A DNA stretch of 64,000 nt from Tepidamorphus gemmatus (GTDB taxonomy: Bacteria; Pseudomonadota; Alphaproteobacteria; Rhizobiales; Tepidamorphaceae), in NCBI RefSeq assembly GCF_004346195.1, contig NZ_SMAK01000003.1:124001-188000 (forward strand). Reading direction: 5' to 3'. The translations under genes and the position numbers were made by a program. This document shows positions 28,748 through 38,564 of this stretch, piece after piece. The notes under the pieces were generated by a model. The model was not told the DNA's origin. It saw only the letters and a list, made by a program, of their open reading frames with translations, and did not search any database. The stretch's first letter is position 1, and every line of letters starts with the position of its first letter.

Positions 28748-30124
28748 TCACATCCGCTGACTGCCGACCCCGAACTCGGGATAGGCCTCGACACCGACCT
28801 CGACCGCGTCGAGACCGAGCGATTCGGTCTCCGCACTCACCCTCAGGCCGGTGGTCGCCTTGAGGACCAGCCAGACGATCAGCGTCGCGATGAAGGTGAA
28901 GGCGCCATAGGCGACAATGCCGACGAGCTGGATGGCGAAGCTTGTCTCGGCATTGGTGAGCGGCACGGCGATCGTCCCCCAGATGCCGGCGACCAGGTGG
29001 ACGGGGATGGCGCCGACGACGTCGTCGATCTTAAGCCTGTCGAGCAGCGGTACCGCGAAGACCACGATCGCACCGCCGATGCCGCCGATGATCGCCGCCA
29101 TCAGCAAGCTCGGGGCGAGCGGCTCGGCGGTGATCGACACGAGGCCTGCGAGTGCGCCGTTGAGCGCGAAGGTCAGGTCGACCTTGCCGTACATGATCTG
29201 CGACAGGATCATCGCCACGATCACGCCCGCGGCGGCCGCCGTGTTGGTGTTGGCGAAGATGCGCGCGACGTCGGAGGCATCACCCAGGCTGCCGAGGGCG
29301 AGCTGCGATCCGCCGTTGAAGCCGAACCAGCCAAGCCACAGGATGAAGGTGCCGAGGGTGGCCAGTGGCATCGAGGAACCGGGGATCGGATTGACCCGGC
29401 CTTCCGGACCGTACTTGCCGGCGCGCGCCCCGACGAGGATGCAGCCGGCCAGCGCCGCCCATCCGCCGACCGAATGGACGAGGGTCGAGCCGGCGAAGTC
29501 GGAGAAGCCCATCTCGCTGAGCCAGCCGCCGCCCCACTGCCAGGAGCCGGTAACCGGGTAGATGACGCCGGTCAGGACCGCCACGAAGATCAGGAACGGC
29601 CACAGCTTGACGCGTTCGGCCACCGCGCCGGAAACGATCGAGGCCGTCGTCGCGCAGAACACCATCTGGAAGAACCAGTCGGAGGTCGCCGCCGCGTAGG
29701 TGATGTCCTCGGCCGCGTGCTCGCTGTGGGTGAACCAGGTGAACGAGCCGATGTAGCCGCCGTCGACGCCGTCATACATGAGGTTGTAGCCGACGATCCA
29801 GAACATCAGCCCGGCGATCGAGTACAGCGCGATGTTCTTCAGGCACTGCATCGAGGTGTTCTTGGCGCGGACCATGCCCGCCTCGAGCATGGCGAAGCCG
29901 GCCGCCATGAACATCACCAGGAAGCCGCCGATGAGGAACAGCATGGTGTTGAAGATGAACTGGACCTCCTGCGGCACGCCGCCGGCCTCGACGGCCCCCG
30001 CCACCGCCTCGGCGGCTTCGGCGGTGGTCTCGGTGGCGGTCTGGGCGAGCGCCGGCTCGTAGGCCGCCAGGGTCAGTGCCGCGACGGCGGCGACGGCACG
30101 GAAGAGAGTCTTGCGAGAAATCAT
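28748..30124 (-). CDS. amtB: Ammonium transporter AmtB
   Basis: Inner-membrane ammonium channel. The 458-residue precursor has a signal-like N-terminus (about 1-28, ending EPALAQ), an Ala/Glu-rich spacer and about 11 membrane spans. Family landmarks are MFMAAGFAMLEAGMVRAKN, the signature DFAGSTLVHSVGGWAALAG, LGWFGFNGGS and VHLVAGIWGT (channel His). The ATG at 30124 is chosen over the open frame up to 30217, which would run into glnK. It follows glnK by 46 bases, the standard glnK-amtB operon in which GlnK gates the channel. Confidence 0.95.
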   Translation of the reverse strand: MISRKTLFRAVAAVAALTLAAYEPALAQTATETTAEAAEAVAGAVEAGGVPQEVQFIFNTMLFLIGGFLVMFMAAGFAMLEAGMVRAKNTSMQCLKNIALYSIAGLMFWIVGYNLMYDGVDGGYIGSFTWFTHSEHAAEDITYAAATSDWFFQMVFCATTASIVSGAVAERVKLWPFLIFVAVLTGVIYPVTGSWQWGGGWLSEMGFSDFAGSTLVHSVGGWAALAGCILVGARAGKYGPEGRVNPIPGSSMPLATLGTFILWLGWFGFNGGSQLALGSLGDASDVARIFANTNTAAAAGVIVAMILSQIMYGKVDLTFALNGALAGLVSITAEPLAPSLLMAAIIGGIGGAIVVFAVPLLDRLKIDDVVGAIPVHLVAGIWGTIAVPLTNAETSFAIQLVGIVAYGAFTFIATLIVWLVLKATTGLRVSAETESLGLDAVEVGVEAYPEFGVGSQRM

Positions 30125-30170
30125 GTCCTGTAGCCCCTTGGTGAGCTTGCTTCGGGCGATCCCGGTTGCC

Positions 30171-30815
<645 letters not shown>

Positions 30816-30835
30816 CTACGGGGCGGCGGCGCCCC

Positions 30836-31705
30836 CTAGCGCCGCTCGGCGACCACCCGGATCAGGCCTTCCTGTGCCGTGGAGGCGACGAGAGCGCCGT
30901 CGCGGCTGAAGATCAGCCCGCGGTTGAAGCCGCGCGCCCCCTGGGTGGAGGGGCTGTCCTCGGCGTAGAGCAGCCAGTCGTCGCAACGGAACGGGCGATG
31001 GAACCAGACGGCGTGATCGAGGCTCGCCACCATCATGTCGGGCTGGAAGACGCTGCGGCCGTGGGCAACCAGCGACGTGTCGAGCAGGGTCATGTCGGAG
31101 GCATAGGCGAGGGCGCAGCGCTGGATCTCGGGTGAATCGGGCAGCGGCGCATTCGCCCGGAACCAGACATACTGATAGGGCACCTTCTTCGGATTGCCGG
31201 CGAAGCGCGAGAGGTCCACGGGGCGGAACTCGATCGGGCGCTCCCGCTCCCAGTAGCGGCGAATCGCCTCGGGGATGGTGTCGGGGAACATCGCCGTCAG
31301 CTCCGCCTCGCCCGGCAGATCCTCCGGCCCGGGCACGTCGGGCATCTCGAACTGATGCTCGAGGCCAGGCTCCTCGATATGGAAGGAGCACGACATCGAG
31401 AAGATCGCCTTGCCGTGCTGGATCGCCACGACCCGCCGCGTGGTGAAGCTGCCGCCGTCGCGGATGCGGTCGACCTCATAGATGATCGGCACCTTCGGAT
31501 CGCCGCCCAGCATGAAGTAGCCGTGCAGCGAATGGACAATTCGCTCCGGCGGGACGGTCCGCGAGGCGGCGACCAGCGCCTGGCCGATGACCTGGCCGCC
31601 ATAGACGCGCTGCCAGCCGTCCTGCGGGCTGCGGCCTCGGAACAGGTTGTCCTCGAGCCGTTCAAGGTCGAGAATGGAGATCAGATCCTTCACCGCCTGG
31701 GACAT
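30836..31705 (-). CDS. tesB: Acyl-CoA thioesterase II
   Basis: Double hot-dog thioesterase that hydrolyses acyl-CoAs to fatty acid and CoA. The 289-residue protein contains RVYGGQVIGQALVAASRTV, HSLHGYFMLGGDP and the C-terminal catalytic region MVASLDHAVWFHRPFR with SPSTQGARGFNRGLIFSRDG, where Asp, Thr and Gln residues of the TesB active site fall. The ATG at 31705 (MSQAVKDLISILDLE) matches family starts; the longer frame adds 18 residues that would reach the divergent promoter region. It is divergent from the flavin monooxygenase gene. Confidence 0.95.
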   Translation of the reverse strand: MSQAVKDLISILDLERLEDNLFRGRSPQDGWQRVYGGQVIGQALVAASRTVPPERIVHSLHGYFMLGGDPKVPIIYEVDRIRDGGSFTTRRVVAIQHGKAIFSMSCSFHIEEPGLEHQFEMPDVPGPEDLPGEAELTAMFPDTIPEAIRRYWERERPIEFRPVDLSRFAGNPKKVPYQYVWFRANAPLPDSPEIQRCALAYASDMTLLDTSLVAHGRSVFQPDMMVASLDHAVWFHRPFRCDDWLLYAEDSPSTQGARGFNRGLIFSRDGALVASTAQEGLIRVVAERR

Positions 31706-31777
31706 CGGCCACAACCTCGTTGTCGGGTGGGCCGAACGTGACGGTGCTGGCGCGGACAAGTCAAGGTACAGATCGGA

Positions 31778-33004
31778 ATGGCTGCCACCGACATCGTCAT
31801 CGCCGGCGCAGGTCTGGTCGGCCGCCTGCTCGCACTCGCACTGCGCCAGGCGAGCGGCGGCGGACTGTCGCTGCGCCTTCTCGAGGCGGCGCCGGCCGGC
31901 CGCGCCCCGCAGGACATCCGCGTCTACGCGATCGCTGCCAGCACGCGGCGCATGCTGGAGGAGCTCGGCGTGTGGCCTTCACTCGCGCCGCATGCCGAGG
32001 CGGCGCGCGCGCTGCGGATCGGCGACGGCCGTCTCGCCGACGCGGTTCGGCCCATCCTGTTGACCCTGGCCGGTGAGGTGACACCCGGCGAGCCCTTCGC
32101 CCATTTCGTCGACGGTCGCGAGCTGGGCCGGGCCGTCGCCGCGGCCTGCGACGCGGCCGGCATCGCCGTCGAGCATGAACGCCGGATCGACGCGCTCGAG
32201 GTCGGGCAGCGCGGGGTATCGATCCGGGGGCCGGCGGACCGGCGGCAGGAGGACAGCGCCCGTCTCGTCGTCGGTGCCGACGGGGCAGGCTCGGCGGTGC
32301 GCCGCGCGGCCGGCATCGCGACGATCGGCTGGCCCTACCGGCAGGGGGCGATCATCACCATCGTCTGGCACGAGGTGCCGCACGATGGGGTTGCCATCCA
32401 GCATTTCCTGCCCGGCGGGCCGTTCGCGCTCTTGCCGCTGCCCGGCCACCGGTCCGGCATCGTGTGGACCGAGCGGTTCGAGGATGCCGAGCGGCTGATC
32501 GCCCTGCCCCACGACCTGCTGGCAGAGGAATTGCGCCGGCGCGCCGGCCCGGAGGTCGGCGACTTGCGGATCGAGGAGCCGCCAAGGCTCTATCCGCTTG
32601 GACTCGGTCTTGCCCGAACCTTCGTCAAGCCGCGTATCGCCCTGGTCGGCGACGCCGCCCACCGCCTGCATCCGCTCGCCGGCCTGGGGCTCAATCTCGG
32701 CCTGCGCGACGTCGCCGCACTCGTCGAGGTTCTTGTCGAGGCCGCGCGGCGCGGCGAGGACATCGGCTCGATCGCTGTCCTCGAACGTTACCAGCGCTGG
32801 CGTCGGTTCGACACGGTCGAGGTGGCCGTCGCCACCGAGGCGCTGAACCGCCTGTTCTCCAACGATCTCGGGCCGCTTCGGCTCGTTCGCGATCTCGGTC
32901 TCGGCCTCGTCGACCGGATCGCGCCGCTCAAGCGGCATTTCGTGCGCGAGGCCGCCGGCACCGAGGGACGTCTGCCCCGGCTGATGCGCGGCGAGCCGGT
33001 CTGA
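31778..33004 (+). CDS. FAD-dependent monooxygenase, UbiH/UbiF/COQ6 family
   Basis: The 408-residue protein is a class A flavin monooxygenase: dinucleotide fold DIVIAGAGLVGRLLALAL at the N-terminus, the DG motif ARLVVGADGAGSAVRRAAG, and the FAD ribityl motif IALVGDAAHRLHPLAGLGLN with the GD and LHPLAGLGLN residues typical of ubiquinone hydroxylases. Which ring position it hydroxylates cannot be told. No other ubi gene is adjacent. It is divergent from tesB, an order common in Rhizobiales. Confidence 0.88.
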   Translation: MAATDIVIAGAGLVGRLLALALRQASGGGLSLRLLEAAPAGRAPQDIRVYAIAASTRRMLEELGVWPSLAPHAEAARALRIGDGRLADAVRPILLTLAGEVTPGEPFAHFVDGRELGRAVAAACDAAGIAVEHERRIDALEVGQRGVSIRGPADRRQEDSARLVVGADGAGSAVRRAAGIATIGWPYRQGAIITIVWHEVPHDGVAIQHFLPGGPFALLPLPGHRSGIVWTERFEDAERLIALPHDLLAEELRRRAGPEVGDLRIEEPPRLYPLGLGLARTFVKPRIALVGDAAHRLHPLAGLGLNLGLRDVAALVEVLVEAARRGEDIGSIAVLERYQRWRRFDTVEVAVATEALNRLFSNDLGPLRLVRDLGLGLVDRIAPLKRHFVREAAGTEGRLPRLMRGEPV

Positions 33005-33569
33005 GCGCGGCAGCGGATCACCGTCTCACGGACTCGATGAACGCCTCTGGCAATGCGCCTGGTCGCGGGGCGAGACGGAGGACGGGTTCCATGCCTGTCC
33101 GAAGGCGCCGCGGTCCTGTACCGTCCTCGGCTGCGCGATCAGCCGCCCGGCGCCGCGCGATCCGTCATGTCCGGACGAATCATCCTCGAGCCCTCAGCGG
33201 CGCGAGCGGGCCGGAACAGCGGCGCGGCACGGTGCTCCACCGTTCATGCGCCGCGGTCCCTGGCCCGGGCGCGGATTGGCTCGGCGTATCCGGAATTGCA
33301 ACCGGCGGCGATCGGCCAGCCGGTCCACTGGCCGATCGCGGGCGGGGTACCTCGATGAGGTCGCCCTCCCGTGTTTGCCGGATTCGTGCAGGACGACCCT
33401 CCTGCGTCTGCCGGACCGCACATCACCGTCCCGGCGGGCAGCTTCGAGCTTGACCGCAGTCCATCTGCCGCCACAACCCGGCGCACCGCCGATCCGGCGG
33501 TCTTGCCGTTGCGCCCAGTTGCGCCTGCATCCACGCAGGCCTGCCTGACCGGAACCTGACCCCTGGACG
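33005..33569. other. 565-base gene-free stretch with a strong hairpin
   Basis: No supportable gene on either strand: the open frames here are Arg/Pro-rich shadows. The only structure seen is a perfect 12-bp inverted repeat at 33308-33339 (GCGATCGGCCAG, 8-base loop, CTGGCCGATCGC). It lies between the 3' ends of a rightward and a leftward gene, where terminators are expected, but no T-run follows the stem on either strand. Confidence 0.55.
33308..33339. repeat. Perfect 12-bp inverted repeat with 8-base loop
   Basis: GCGATCGGCCAG at 33308-33319 pairs with CTGGCCGATCGC at 33328-33339. It could act as a bidirectional terminator or processing stem between the convergent monooxygenase and Trm112 genes, or it could be a protein-binding palindrome. 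Confidence 0.55.
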
Positions 33570-33794
33570 TCAGGGCGCCGGCCGCGCCACCTTCAGCTCC
33601 TCCTCGCTGATCGGTCGGGCCTCCTCCGGCAGCATGATCGGTATGCCGTCGCGGATCGGGTAGGCGAGCCGCGCCGCCCGGCTGACCAGTTCCTGGCGCT
33701 CGGCATCGTATTCCAGCACCGTCTTGGTGAGTGGGCAGACCAGGATCTCCAGGAGCCTGCGATCGACAGCCGGGGCCGTGGACGGAGCAGACAT
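33570..33794 (-). CDS. Trm112 family protein
   Basis: A 74-residue protein with [19 protein letters not shown] and [19 protein letters not shown], the Trm112/YcaR pattern. Bacterial members often have one retained CP motif, as here, and may support methyltransferases, but the partner is not known. It is last in a leftward run of CnoX-like, Lon-N-domain and Trm112 genes with gaps of 21 and 14 bases. Confidence 0.88.
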   Translation of the reverse strand: MSAPSTAPAVDRRLLEILVCPLTKTVLEYDAERQELVSRAARLAYPIRDGIPIMLPEEARPISEEELKVARPAP

Positions 33795-33808
33795 GGCGCA
33801 CCTCCGCG

Positions 33809-34486
33809 TTACTGCAGGGTCGAACCGGGGTCGCCGCCCTCGCGGGCGAGCGCCATCTCGGTCACGGCAATCAGCACCTCGGACCGCGTGGCGAGATCAC
33901 CGGCCTCGAGCAGGGCCTGCTTCTCCCTCGGTCCGTAGGGGCTGAGCATCGCCAGCGCGTTGACGAGTGTCTCGTTGGAGGCGCGGTTGATGGCGTCCCA
34001 GTCTGTTTCCATGCCGTTGGCGTCCAGGAACGCCCGGAAGGTCGCGATGAGACGCTGCCGGTCGACCGCGTCCTCGCCGCGATTCGGCACCAAGTCGGCG
34101 GCGAACTCGCGGGCGTCGATCCGGCAGCGCCGGTAGGGCGTTCCGCCGTCCTCTTCCGCGACGACGCGGAACCGGCCGATGCCGGTGAGCGTGATCAGGT
34201 AACGGCCATCGCCGGTCTCCTGCAGGCCGGTCAGGCGGCCGGCGCAGCCGATCTCGGCGAGCTCGGGCCTTTCCGACTCGTCCGGCCCATCCGGTCCGAG
34301 CCGCGGCTGGATCATGCCGATCACCCGGTCCCCGGCGAGAACGTCATCGACCATCTGCAGGTAGCGCGGCTCGAAGATGTTGAGCGGCAGATTGCCGCGC
34401 GGCAGCAGCAATACGCCGGCGAGCGGGAAGACCGGAATCACCGCGGGAAGGTCGGATGGTCGTCGGTATGGCCGGTTGATCGCCAT
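33809..34486 (-). CDS. LON peptidase substrate-binding (LonN) domain protein
   Basis: A 225-residue stand-alone relative of the N-terminal substrate-recognition domain of Lon: [51 protein letters not shown] and [12 protein letters not shown]. There is no ATPase or protease domain. Members are assumed to recruit or sequester clients, but this is not proven. It sits between a CnoX-like thioredoxin and Trm112, with which it is probably co-transcribed. Confidence 0.92.
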   Translation of the reverse strand: MAINRPYRRPSDLPAVIPVFPLAGVLLLPRGNLPLNIFEPRYLQMVDDVLAGDRVIGMIQPRLGPDGPDESERPELAEIGCAGRLTGLQETGDGRYLITLTGIGRFRVVAEEDGGTPYRRCRIDAREFAADLVPNRGEDAVDRQRLIATFRAFLDANGMETDWDAINRASNETLVNALAMLSPYGPREKQALLEAGDLATRSEVLIAVTEMALAREGGDPGSTLQ

Positions 34487-34507
34487 CTGCGCAGCGCACC
34501 TCCCGGT

Positions 34508-35422
34508 TCAGGCGAACAGGATCGACGAGAGCCTGCGGCGAGCCTCGATGGTGAGCGGGTCCTTCGGTCCCCACGCCTCGAAGAACTGCACGAGCTGCTT
34601 GCGCGCTGCCTCATCGTTCCAGGCCCGGTTGCGTCGGATGATGTGGAGGAGATGCTCGACCGCATCCTCCCGGTCACCCTTGGCGTTCAGCACCAGCGCC
34701 AGGTCGAAGCGGGCCTGATGATCGTCCGGATTGGCCGCGACGCGCGCGGCGAGGTCACGCGGGTCGCCGAGGCCGGCCGTCTGTTCGGCAAGCTCGAGCG
34801 CCGCCCGTGCCCCGGCGATGGCCGGATCGGCGTCCTTGCCGGGCGGCACCAGCGCCAGGGTGGCCTTCGCCCTGTCCAGCTCTCCCGACGCCACCAGACA
34901 GCGCACGAGGCCGCCGATCGCCGCAAGATTCTCCCGATCCTCCTGCAGCACCGCGGCGTAGATCTCCGCCGCGCCGGCAACATCGCCCTCCGCGAAGGCG
35001 GCCGCCGCCGAGCTCAGCACCTCCTCGAGACCGTTCCTGGCCGGACCGACAAGTCGGTCGATGAAGGCCTTTACCTGGCTCTCCGGCAAGGCGCCCATGA
35101 AGCCGTCGGCGGGCCGGCCGTCGACGAAGGCGAATACCGCCGGGATCGACTGCACGCCCATCTGCTGGGCAACGGCGGGATGCTCGTCGATGTTCATCTT
35201 GACGAGCTTCACCGCGCCCCGGGCGGCGCGCACCAGTTTCTCGAGCACGGGGGTAAGCTGCCTGCACGGGCCGCACCACGGTGCCCAGAAATCGACGATC
35301 ACCGGCTGCTGGCGCGACGCCTCGACGACGTCCTTCATGAAGTCGCGGGTCGTCGTGTCCTTGATCAGTCCGTCGGCGGCGCCCGCCTGGGCGCCCCCGG
35401 ATGCCAGCGAGGAAAGGTCCAT
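34508..35422 (-). CDS. Thioredoxin-TPR chaperedoxin, CnoX/YbbN-like
   Basis: The 304-residue protein has an N-terminal thioredoxin domain with active site APWCGPCRQL (about 47-56) and a C-terminal tetratricopeptide-like half (from about 130: AAAAFAEGDVAGAAEIYAAV, FDLALVLNAKGDREDAVEHL). That combination is CnoX/YbbN, which protects proteins from oxidative aggregation and hands them to DnaK or GroEL. Retention of the WCGPC cysteines suggests it keeps redox activity, as in Caulobacter CnoX and unlike E. coli CnoX. Confidence 0.9.
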   Translation of the reverse strand: MDLSSLASGGAQAGAADGLIKDTTTRDFMKDVVEASRQQPVIVDFWAPWCGPCRQLTPVLEKLVRAARGAVKLVKMNIDEHPAVAQQMGVQSIPAVFAFVDGRPADGFMGALPESQVKAFIDRLVGPARNGLEEVLSSAAAAFAEGDVAGAAEIYAAVLQEDRENLAAIGGLVRCLVASGELDRAKATLALVPPGKDADPAIAGARAALELAEQTAGLGDPRDLAARVAANPDDHQARFDLALVLNAKGDREDAVEHLLHIIRRNRAWNDEAARKQLVQFFEAWGPKDPLTIEARRRLSSILFA

Positions 35423-35488
35423 GTGCGGTTCCCTGATCCGGTGTGGGCGCGCGGGGCCGACCGTCCGTCCCGCGCTGCGTTGTCGATC

Positions 35489-36034
35489 CTAAGATGGGGC
35501 GCCTGTCGATCCAGTGCAAATCCGCGCCCGATCCGCGGCCGGGCCACGCACATCCACCACCAGCGGATCGTGGCCGCAGGCCCTCAGGAACGCGATCAGA
35601 TCGTCACGGCGGATGGTGGTGGTCGCCTCGTTGGTCAGCGGGTGGAAGTTCAGCAGGTCATGGCGCAGGAGATCGGCATCGAGCACCACGGTGACCCGCC
35701 CCTCGGTGTCGTTGACGACGCCGAACGGGGTCACCGATCCCGGCTGGACGCCGAGCGTCTCCACGAGCAGCTCCGGCCGAGCGAAGCTGAGCCGCGCCGA
35801 GCCGATCCTTTCGTGCAGCCGCTTCAGGTCGATGTCCGCATCTTCCTCGGCAACGACCAGCCAGATCCTGTCCTTCTTGTCCTTCATGAACAGGTTCTTG
35901 GTGTGCCCGCCCGGAATCTCGCCGCGCAGCTTCTGCGACTCGGCGACCGTGAACAGTGGCGGATGGCGGACGGTCGTGGTCTCGAAACCGAGCGCCTCGA
36001 GGCGGGCGAGGAGATCGTCGGGAGAAAGCGGCAT
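35489..36034 (-). CDS. Prolyl-tRNA editing protein, ProXp-ala/PrdX type
   Basis: A 181-residue YbaK-fold deacylase. The core includes VRHPPLFTVAESQKLRGEIP, GGHTKNLFMKDKKDR, the catalytic-type lysine region, and SVTPFGVVNDTEGRVTVVLD with NFHPLTNEATTTI, matching the prolyl-tRNA synthetase-associated domain. Such proteins hydrolyse mischarged Ala-tRNA-Pro. No adjacent proS supports a more exact assignment. It is 66 bases upstream of the CnoX-like gene, same strand. Confidence 0.88.
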   Translation of the reverse strand: MPLSPDDLLARLEALGFETTTVRHPPLFTVAESQKLRGEIPGGHTKNLFMKDKKDRIWLVVAEEDADIDLKRLHERIGSARLSFARPELLVETLGVQPGSVTPFGVVNDTEGRVTVVLDADLLRHDLLNFHPLTNEATTTIRRDDLIAFLRACGHDPLVVDVRGPAADRARICTGSTGAPS

Positions 36035-36229
36035 CGCGATGTCCGATTGCGGATCCGGGCAACCCCGCTTCTAGACACGACGTGTGCCGGGCTCAAGCCC
36101 GCCGGGGCGGCAGCCGCCACCCGGGGCGGTCGATCGCCGCAGGCGGGCATATCCTGAGCCGGACAGGGCATTGCCAAGCCGCAATGTCTCGTGCATATAA
36201 GCACCGGCCACCTGACGGGTGGTGCGCGA

Positions 36230-36304
36230 GCGGGTGTAGCTCAGGGGTAGAGCACAACCTTGCCAAGGTTGGGGTCGTGGGTTCGAATCCCATCGCCCGC
36301 TCCA
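36230..36304 (+). tRNA. tRNA-Gly (GCC anticodon)
   Basis: A full cloverleaf: acceptor strand GCGGGTG pairing with CGCCCGC, D-arm AGCTCAGGGGTAGAGC, anticodon arm with GCC at 36262-36264, T-arm GTGGGTTCGAATCCCAT, discriminator T and encoded CCA. It is followed at once by the remnant of an IS481-family transposase gene. Confidence 0.97.
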
Positions 36305-36308
36305 GTCT

Positions 36309-36905
36309 CTATCGGTACGACCCGGAGACATGGGTAACAGTTTGTACCTGCGACATCGGTGACACCCTCGTGCCGAACGGGTTGTCGACGGTCTGCAAGG
36401 GTCCCTGCCCGAGGTCGAAATATCCCGGATCTGGTGCATGACGGTGACGCGCGAAATGCCGTCATCGACCTCCTTGAGTCCCAGCTTCCGACCGGCCAGC
36501 ACGGTCGAGACGTTGATCGTCCTGCACGGCATTCAGATGCGCCCGCAAGCGGTGACCGGGGCGTCGGCGTCCTGGTACGGATGGTTGAGCTCCGGCAGAC
36601 CGTCACAGGCTGTTGAAGACGGCGCGTAGGCTTCGGCCGGCGTCTTCATGGCGAGCCCCTCGTGGGGACGTTCGTCGTTGAACGCGCTGACGAAGTCGTC
36701 GAAGCGGCCCTGCTGCTGCAGCGCGTTCATGCCGGGCGGGCGCGCCGTCTCGGCCTTCAGCGTACGGTGCATGCGCTCATGCCTGCCGTTGTGCTGCGGA
36801 TTGCCGGGCCTGATGGGCTCGACGCCGATCCCCGGTCGAAGCCAGAACACCGAAAGCCTGGAGAAGTCTTGGAGGCCGTTGGGCGAGGCGAAGGGAACGC
36901 CCTGG
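36309..36905 (-). pseudogene. IS481-family transposase remnant (C-terminal third, decayed)
   Basis: The minus strand from about 36905 reads GVPFASPNGLQDFSRLSVFW, then NPQHNGRHERMHRTLK with the catalytic Glu, FNDERPHEGLAMKTPAEAY and VTACGRI, the end of an IS481-type integrase core. An in-frame TGA at 36533-36535 interrupts it, and the frame resumes at once with INVSTVLAGRKLGLKEV. A later frameshift leads to QTVDNPFGTRVSPMSQVQTV, ending at TAG 36309-36311. The N-terminal two thirds, with the first two catalytic Asp residues, are missing at the junction near 36905. The sequence near 36317-36336 resembles the terminal repeat of such elements. Confidence 0.85.
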
Positions 36906-36918
36906 GGAGGCGCCGCGG

Positions 36919-37455
36919 CTAACCTTCGAGCGGATAGGCCTCCTCGACGACATAGGGTCCGCCGCCGCTTCCCGAACGCGAGGAGAACAGCACGAACCGC
37001 TCGACCCGCACCGGCCCGCAGCGGAAACCGCCGCGTGCCTCGATATAGGTCGCCACCGCCGAGGCCGGCACGCCCTTCAGCCGCGCGACGGTGACATGCG
37101 GGGCGAACTTGCGCGGATCGGGTGGCAGGCCGAGCATCTGCATCATGCGCTCCTGCTCGGCCTGCAGGGCGCTCAGTTGCGGGGCGGGTGCGACCTGGGC
37201 GAACACGCAATGCGGCTTGCGGCCGCCGAAGACGCCGATACCGGACAGCGTCAGGTCGAACGGCGGGCGCCGGATGCGGTCGAGCGCCTCGGCCACCGAA
37301 TGCGCCGTGCGACCGTCGATGTCGCCGATGAAACGCAGGGTGATGTGGTAATTCTCCGGATCGATCCAGCGCGCACCCGGAAGTCCGCCGCGCAGTCCGG
37401 TCAGCATCGCGACCGCGTCCGGCGGGATCTCGATCCCGGTGAACAGACGGGGCAT
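36919..37455 (-). CDS. thpR: RNA 2',3'-cyclic phosphodiesterase ThpR
   Basis: A 178-residue 2H phosphoesterase with the paired catalytic motifs NYHITLRFIGD and APHVTVARLKG (HxT/V) and the N-terminal RLFTGIEIPPD typical of ThpR/LigT. It hydrolyses 2',3'-cyclic phosphates on RNA ends and can ligate tRNA halves in vitro. The gene is intact; its stop lies only about 14 bases from the truncated transposase, so the insertion or deletion stopped just outside it. Confidence 0.93.
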   Translation of the reverse strand: MPRLFTGIEIPPDAVAMLTGLRGGLPGARWIDPENYHITLRFIGDIDGRTAHSVAEALDRIRRPPFDLTLSGIGVFGGRKPHCVFAQVAPAPQLSALQAEQERMMQMLGLPPDPRKFAPHVTVARLKGVPASAVATYIEARGGFRCGPVRVERFVLFSSRSGSGGGPYVVEEAYPLEG

Positions 37456-37480
37456 CTGCGCCTCCTCGAACGCGCCTGAC

Positions 37481-38530
37481 CTAGGGGCACGGATTCTGGT
37501 GGATCAGGTGGATCGCGTCGATCCGTGCCTCGATCTCGTCCGACCAGGAAAGGTCGAAGGCGGAGATGTCGGTCTCGAGCTGCTCAAGACTGGTTGCACC
37601 GAGCAGCACCGACGTCACGAACGGGCGAGCGACGGCGAAGCGGATCGCCAGCCGCGCCGGATCGACGCCGAGATCGGCGGCAAGTGCCACATAGGCGGCG
37701 ATCGCCGTGTCGGCTCCCGGCGTCTCGTAGCGCTGCGACCGGTTGAACAGCGTCTTGCGGGCACCGGGCGGCAGCGCCCCGCCAAGATACTTGCCGGTCA
37801 GAAACCCTTGCGCGAGCGCGGAATAGGCGATCAGTCCGACATCCTCGCGCATCGCGATCTCGGCGAGCCCGGTCTCCAACACCCGGTTGATGAGGCTGTA
37901 GGCGTTCTGGATCGACTGGATGCGCGGCAGGCCGCGGGTCTCCGAGAGATGCAGATAGCGCATCGTGCCCCAGGGCGATTCGTTGGACACACCGACATGG
38001 CGGATCTTGCCGGCTGTCACCGCCTCGCCGAGCGCCTCCAGCGTTTCCTCGATGGCAACCTCGTCGCGCGGCTCCGGCACCCGGTAGATCGTCGGCACCG
38101 AACCGAAGCCGGTCACCGCGCGGTCCGGCCAGTGCACCTGGAACAGGTCGATGTAGTCGGTACCCAGACGCTTGAGCCCCTTGTCGATCGCCTCGTGCAC
38201 CTGCGCCCGGGTCAGGCGGGTCGGCGCGCCAGCGTCGCGGAACCAGCCGTTCTCGCTGTAGCCGACAACCTTGGAGGCCAGCACGATCCGGTCGCGGCGC
38301 CCGCGGCTCCTGAGCCAGGAACCGATGATTCGGTCGGTGCGGCCCTGGGTCTCGGCCTTCGGCGGGATCGGGTAGAGTTCGGCGGTGTCGAACAGGTTGA
38401 TGCCACGGTCGACGGCAAGATCCATCTGGGCATGACCTTCGGCTTCCGTGTTCTGCTCGCCGAAGGTCATGGTGCCGAGCCCCAGCGCGCTGACGCGCAG
38501 GTCGGTCCGTCCGAGACGGCGGTATTCCAT
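37481..38530 (-). CDS. NADP(H)-dependent aldo/keto reductase (Tas-like)
   Basis: The 349-residue protein begins MEYRRLGRTDLRVSALGLGT and has the aldo/keto reductase landmarks NLFDTAELYPIPP (catalytic Asp and Tyr), IVLASKVVG (Lys), DYIDLFQVHWPDR (His), IRHVGVSNESPWG and LLGATSLEQLE. The PIPPKAETQGRTDRIIGSWL segment is typical of the Tas/YajO-type subgroup. Substrate is unknown. It lies 25 bases upstream of thpR on the same strand. Confidence 0.92.
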   Translation of the reverse strand: MEYRRLGRTDLRVSALGLGTMTFGEQNTEAEGHAQMDLAVDRGINLFDTAELYPIPPKAETQGRTDRIIGSWLRSRGRRDRIVLASKVVGYSENGWFRDAGAPTRLTRAQVHEAIDKGLKRLGTDYIDLFQVHWPDRAVTGFGSVPTIYRVPEPRDEVAIEETLEALGEAVTAGKIRHVGVSNESPWGTMRYLHLSETRGLPRIQSIQNAYSLINRVLETGLAEIAMREDVGLIAYSALAQGFLTGKYLGGALPPGARKTLFNRSQRYETPGADTAIAAYVALAADLGVDPARLAIRFAVARPFVTSVLLGATSLEQLETDISAFDLSWSDEIEARIDAIHLIHQNPCP

Positions 38531-38564
38531 GCGATGCCCCCTGTTGAGATGTCCAGGCGACGGA

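Noticed and set aside
33053-33559. Several 60-100 residue plus-strand frames after the monooxygenase gene
   Set aside because: No ribosome sites, no family signs and low-complexity Arg/Ala/Pro composition; treated as non-coding.
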